From the NCBI GenBank assembly GCA_910579595.1, contig CAJTVM010000113.1, positions 1 through 7,811 on the forward strand: DNA of 7,811 nucleotides. Direction: 5' to 3'. The DNA is from an uncultured Oscillospiraceae bacterium. Its GTDB lineage: Bacteria; Bacillota; Clostridia; Oscillospirales; Oscillospiraceae. The number at the start of each line of letters is the position of its first letter. Within the stretch, counting starts at the first letter, position 1. The notes beneath the pieces are model-generated. The model worked only from the letters and a program-made list of their open reading frames with translations. It had not been told where the DNA came from and did not search any database. Below are positions 4,864 to 7,811 of the stretch, one piece after another. The position numbers were made by a program, and so were the translations under genes.

Positions 4864-7356
4864 TTACAGCTTCTTCATCAGCTGTGCCGTAAACTTCAGC
4901 ATCAGCCGCTTGGTGCCCACGTTGTCAAAGGCGATCTCCAGCAGGGTATCGCCCCCCGCCTTCTGGGTGGACAGCACCATCCCCCGCCCGAACGCCTTGT
5001 GCTCCAGCATATCCCCCTTCTGGTACTCCGGCAGGCCGGCGGCAGGCGCGGAAGCGGCGGACTGGAACCCAGGCCGGGACGCGGGCTTCCCCTCGCGGCC
5101 GGGGGTGTAAGTACTCCGCCGCTCCCCGTTGTCAAAGCTGCGGCTGGGCTGGGCCTGGCGGTAGGGTTCCCGGTAGGTGGACACCTGGGGGGTCTGGTCG
5201 AACTCGTCCCAGTCCTCCCCCGTGGGGGCGGGATCCAGGAAGGAGCGCCCGGACTGCTCCAACAGCTCCGCCGGGATCTCCCCGGCAAACCGGGAGGGCC
5301 GGTTATTGCTGGTGCGGCCGAACAGCATCCGCTGGCTGGCGCAGGTGAGGTACAGCCGCTCCTTGGCCCGGGTAAGCGCCACATAGCACAGCCGCCGCTC
5401 CTCCTCCATCTCCTCCATCTCGCCGATGGCCCGGATGCCGGGGAAAATCCCCTCCTCCATGCCCACCACGAACACGGTGGGAAACTCCAGCCCCTTGGCG
5501 GAGTGCATGGTCATCATCACTACCGCGTCCTCGTCCGGGTCGTGGCTGTCCAAATCGGTGTACAGGGCAATTTCGTCCAAAAAGCCCGCCAGGGACGGCT
5601 CCCCCTCCGCGTTTTCCACATAGCCGTTGATGGAGGTGAGCAGCTCCCGCACGTTTTCCAGCCGGGTGCGGCTCTCAATGTCGTTTTTGGCCTGGAGCAT
5701 GGCGGCATAGCCGGTGCGGGCCGCCACTTCCTCGTAGAAGCTGGGCAGATCCATGGTCCGGGCCAGCTGCGTCAGCCCGTCGATCAGGGCGGCGAACTCC
5801 ACCAGCTTTTTGGCGGGCTTTTGCAGCTCCGGGTAGTCCCCGGCGCGGGAGACCACGTCCCACAGGGACAGGCCGTTCCGCGCCGCGATGGCCCGGGCCT
5901 TTTCTACTGTGGCGTTCCCGATACCCCGGGGCGGGTTGTTGATGACGCGGGAGAGGCGCAGGTCGTCCGCGTGGTTCTGGATGGCGCACAGGTAGGCCAG
6001 CATATCCTTGACCTCGGCGCGGTCGAAGAACTTGGTGCCGCCGACGACCCTGTAGGGGATGCCGCTGCGCTTCAGCGCCACTTCCAGCTGGTTGGACTGG
6101 GCGTTCATCCGGTAGAGGATGGCGTGGCTGTTCCATCTGTCCCCCGCCCGGTAGTCCTCCATCAGGCGGTTTGCCACAAACCGGGCCTCGTCGTTCTCGT
6201 TCATGGCGGTGTACAGGGATACCTTGTCCCCGTCCTCCCCCGCCGTCCACAGCTCCTTGCCCTTGCGGCCGTGGTTATGGCGGATGACGGCGTTTGCCGC
6301 CGCCAGGATGTTTTTGGTGGAGCGGTAGTTTTGTTCCAGCCGGATGGTGCGGCAGCCCGCATACTGCTCCTCAAAGGACAGGATGTTCTCGATGGTGGCC
6401 CCCCGGAAGCGGTAGATGGACTGGTCGTCGTCCCCCACCACGCATATGTTCTCGTGCCCCCCGGCCAGCAGGGAGGACAGCAGGTATTGCAGGTTGTTGG
6501 TGTCCTGGTACTCGTCAATCAAAACGTATCGGAACTTTTTTTGATAGTATGCCCGCACATCATCAAATTTTTGCAGCAGCCGGACGGTATGGAGGATGAT
6601 ATCGTCAAAGTCCAGCGCCCCGGCCTCCCACAGCCGCTTTTCGTAGGCGGTGTACAGCCTGGCGATCTTCTCCAGCCGGAAATCCCCGGCCCGTTCGCTT
6701 TCGCCGGCGAAATCAGCGGCCAGCTGGAGCTTATCCTTTGCCCGGGAAATGGTACCCAGCACCGAACGGGGCGGGAACTGTTTGTCGTCGATGTTCAGCT
6801 CCTTGATGCAGTCCTTCATCACCCGCAGGGAGTCGTCGGTGTCGTAGATGGTGAAAGAGGACGGGAAGCCCAGCTTTTCAATGTCCCGGCGGAGAATCCG
6901 CACGCAGGCGGAGTGGAAGGTGGACGCCCATACGTCCCGGACGGCGGGGCCCAGCATCCGTTCCAGCCGCGCCTTCAGCTCCCCTGCGGCCTTGTTGGTA
7001 AAGGTGATGGCAATGATGGTCCAGGGGGCGGCGGGTTCCAGGGCGCACAGCCTGTCTGCCTGCAAGCGTTTCTCCTTTACAGGGTTTTTGGCGTATCCCC
7101 GCAAAAAGGCCAGGTCGTCCTCCGTCACCCATTCGGGGACCTCATCGCTGTCCGAGCCCCGGCCATAGCGAATCAGGTTGGCCACCCGGTGAATGAGCAC
7201 CGTAGTCTTGCCCGACCCAGCTCCCGCCAGCAGAAGCAGCGGCCCTTCCGTGGCCAGCACCGCCTTTTGCTGCTCGGGATTGAGATTCGTGTAATTTTGA
7301 CCGATAACCTCCCGGCGGAGGCGGCAGAACTCCAGCTCCTGCTGCTGTGTCAGCAT
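4864..7356 (-). CDS. pcrA: ATP-dependent DNA helicase PcrA/UvrD (superfamily 1A)
   Basis: A 3'-5' DNA helicase for repair, rolling-circle replication and removal of RecA or stalled RNA polymerase. From the ATG at 7356 it is 830 residues. Motifs in order: NLNPEQQKAV (24-33), Walker A AGAGSGKT (44-51), TFTNKAAGE (118-126), TFHSACVRILR (146-156), Walker B IDEYQDTN (280-287), GDDDQSIYRFRGA (308-320), LEQNYRS (340-346), MTMHSAKGLEFP (615-626) and YVALTRAKER (658-667). A proline/serine-rich linker (about 685-775) leads to a C-terminal Tudor-like domain (GDMLEHKAFGRGMV, about 781-794), the RNA polymerase-binding region of PcrA. About 40 residues are inserted between Walker A and TFTNKAA (roughly 65-110). 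AAAGGAG lies 10 nt before the chosen ATG. An upstream in-frame TTG (7407) and ATGs at 7389 and 7365 lie at the promoter or ribosome site and are less likely starts. mfd follows in the same operon. Confidence 0.96.
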   Translation of the reverse strand: MLTQQQELEFCRLRREVIGQNYTNLNPEQQKAVLATEGPLLLLAGAGSGKTTVLIHRVANLIRYGRGSDSDEVPEWVTEDDLAFLRGYAKNPVKEKRLQADRLCALEPAAPWTIIAITFTNKAAGELKARLERMLGPAVRDVWASTFHSACVRILRRDIEKLGFPSSFTIYDTDDSLRVMKDCIKELNIDDKQFPPRSVLGTISRAKDKLQLAADFAGESERAGDFRLEKIARLYTAYEKRLWEAGALDFDDIILHTVRLLQKFDDVRAYYQKKFRYVLIDEYQDTNNLQYLLSSLLAGGHENICVVGDDDQSIYRFRGATIENILSFEEQYAGCRTIRLEQNYRSTKNILAAANAVIRHNHGRKGKELWTAGEDGDKVSLYTAMNENDEARFVANRLMEDYRAGDRWNSHAILYRMNAQSNQLEVALKRSGIPYRVVGGTKFFDRAEVKDMLAYLCAIQNHADDLRLSRVINNPPRGIGNATVEKARAIAARNGLSLWDVVSRAGDYPELQKPAKKLVEFAALIDGLTQLARTMDLPSFYEEVAARTGYAAMLQAKNDIESRTRLENVRELLTSINGYVENAEGEPSLAGFLDEIALYTDLDSHDPDEDAVVMMTMHSAKGLEFPTVFVVGMEEGIFPGIRAIGEMEEMEEERRLCYVALTRAKERLYLTCASQRMLFGRTSNNRPSRFAGEIPAELLEQSGRSFLDPAPTGEDWDEFDQTPQVSTYREPYRQAQPSRSFDNGERRSTYTPGREGKPASRPGFQSAASAPAAGLPEYQKGDMLEHKAFGRGMVLSTQKAGGDTLLEIAFDNVGTKRLMLKFTAQLMKKL

Positions 7357-7387
7357 TGGTATCATTCTCCTTTTGTCAAGTGCCCAC

Positions 7388-7416
7388 ATTATATCAGAAT
7401 CCGGCAAAAAAGTACA
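7388..7416 (-). promoter_or_regulatory. Extended -10 promoter of the pcrA-mfd operon
   Basis: On the minus strand, TGATATAAT gives TATAAT at 7393-7388 with the TG extension one base upstream. The hexamer 17 nt further upstream (7416-7411, TGTACT) matches the -35 consensus at only 3 of 6 positions, as is usual for extended -10 promoters. The start would be near 7381, about 25 nt before the chosen pcrA ATG, which supports that ATG over the upstream in-frame starts. The -35 region abuts the hairpin at 7417-7442. Confidence 0.65.
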
Positions 7417-7450
7417 GCCCGCCGGATTGCCGCCCGGCGGGCCTTTTTTT
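7406..7450. terminator. Hairpin terminator after RNase J, possibly bidirectional
   Basis: A perfect 9-bp stem, GCCCGCCGG (7417-7425) with CCGGCGGGC (7434-7442), encloses an 8-nt loop. On the plus strand it is followed directly by CTTTTTTT (7443-7450), a textbook terminator. On the minus strand, the direction of the RNase J gene that stops at 7449, it is followed by TGTAC and then TTTTTT (7411-7406), so the U-tract is displaced by 5 nt and weaker. The likely job is to end RNase J transcription while also blocking antisense transcription into that gene. Confidence 0.7.
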
Positions 7451-7811
7451 AAACCTCCATAATGACCGGGAGAATCATCGGGTTGCGTTTCGTCTTTTTA
7501 TAGAGGTAGTTGGACAGCGTGCCCTTCATCTCGGACTTGATGGTGGACCAGTCCCGGATGCGCCGGTCCTGGCAGCGGTCCAGGGCGTCCACCGCCACCT
7601 GCCGCAGCTCCTCCATCAGCTCCTCGGATTCCTTGACGTACACGAAGCCCCTGGTGATGATGTCCGGGCCGGAGATCACCGAGCCGTCCTCCCCGGACAT
7701 GGACACCACCACTACGATCATGCCGTCCTGGGCCAGGTGCTGGCGGTCCCGCAGGACCACCGCCCCCACGTCGCCCACGCCGTAGCCGTCCACGAACACC
7801 TTGCCCGCGGG
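7449..7811 (-). CDS. rnj: Ribonuclease J, C-terminal part (runs off the right edge)
   Basis: The last 120 codons of a metallo-beta-lactamase/beta-CASP ribonuclease with 5'-3' exonuclease and endonuclease activity, central to mRNA decay and rRNA maturation in Firmicutes. The visible part begins PAGKVFVDGYGVGDVGAVVLRD, the conserved junction after the beta-CASP region. It continues through the C-terminal domain with LAQDGMIVVVVSM, GPDIITRGFVYVKESEELMEE and a final KRNPMILPVIMEV, all typical of RNase J. The TAA is at 7451-7449. The catalytic metal-binding histidines are outside the window. J1 and J2 cannot be separated from this fragment, so the neutral symbol rnj is used. The open frame continues to the window edge without a break. 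Confidence 0.95.
   Translation of the reverse strand, partial: PAGKVFVDGYGVGDVGAVVLRDRQHLAQDGMIVVVVSMSGEDGSVISGPDIITRGFVYVKESEELMEELRQVAVDALDRCQDRRIRDWSTIKSEMKGTLSNYLYKKTKRNPMILPVIMEV

Noticed and set aside
7357..7407. Upstream in-frame TTG (7407) and ATG codons (7389, 7365) as the pcrA start
   Set aside because: They overlap the predicted -10 or adjoin the AAAGGAG site too closely. The ATG at 7356 has a normal ribosome-site spacing and the usual position before the NLNPEQQ motif.
2661..7452. Very long open frames on the plus strand opposite mfd and pcrA (743 and 865 codons)
   Set aside because: They are antisense shadows of GC-rich genes with strong third-position bias. Their translations are rich in Gly, His, Gln, Val and Leu with no domain motifs, while the minus-strand frames carry complete Mfd and PcrA motif sets.
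1..7811. CRISPR arrays, tRNA or rRNA genes, transposases, integrases
   Set aside because: No regularly spaced repeats, no tRNA-like cloverleaf or rRNA sequence, and no transposase or integrase motifs seen in any frame.

Overview
The window looks like chromosomal DNA of a fairly GC-rich member of the Bacillota, class Clostridia, most likely an Oscillospiraceae-type gut organism. This rests on AGGAG-type ribosome sites, sigma-A promoters, RNase J, a T-box leader and a Firmicutes-style Xre regulator. The family placement is inference. All large genes are on the minus strand, so gene order is best read from the right end leftwards.

Right to left: (1) 7811-7449 is the C-terminal end of ribonuclease J, entering from outside the window. 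(2) 7450-7357 is a short spacer with a strong GC hairpin between an A-tract and a T-tract, and an extended -10 promoter for the next gene. (3) 7356-4864 is a complete PcrA/UvrD-type helicase. (4) 4829-1440 is a complete Mfd transcription-repair coupling factor, 34 nt downstream of pcrA and probably in its operon. (5) 1439-954 has no protein gene but holds a promoter, a 13-bp hairpin at the predicted transcript start and a long T-box riboswitch. Its specifier reads AUC (isoleucine), and it ends in a clear intrinsic terminator. (6) 955-408 is a small lower-GC divergent module: an 85-residue unknown protein on the plus strand and a 69-residue Xre-family regulator on the minus strand. They share a compact control region with a perfect-consensus plus-strand promoter overlapped by an inverted repeat. 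(7) 407-281 is a spacer with palindromic sequence. (8) 280-1 is the N-terminal end of isoleucyl-tRNA synthetase, leaving the window.

The housekeeping genes make sense together. RNase J, PcrA/UvrD and Mfd have each been linked to RNA polymerase or stalled transcription in bacteria. The ileS T-box is the expected way to couple isoleucyl-tRNA synthetase expression to uncharged tRNA-Ile.

The unusual part is the left third. The isoleucine T-box does not lead directly into ileS. The divergent xre/85-aa module sits between the T-box terminator and the ileS start, and the T-box carries about 130 nt of extra structured sequence between its conserved stem II region and its antiterminator. If this arrangement is real, tRNA-Ile-dependent readthrough would make RNA antisense to the 85-aa gene before reaching xre and ileS, and the xre promoter could give ileS a T-box-independent input. 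No phage structural genes, CRISPR array, insertion sequence, tRNA or rRNA genes were seen.
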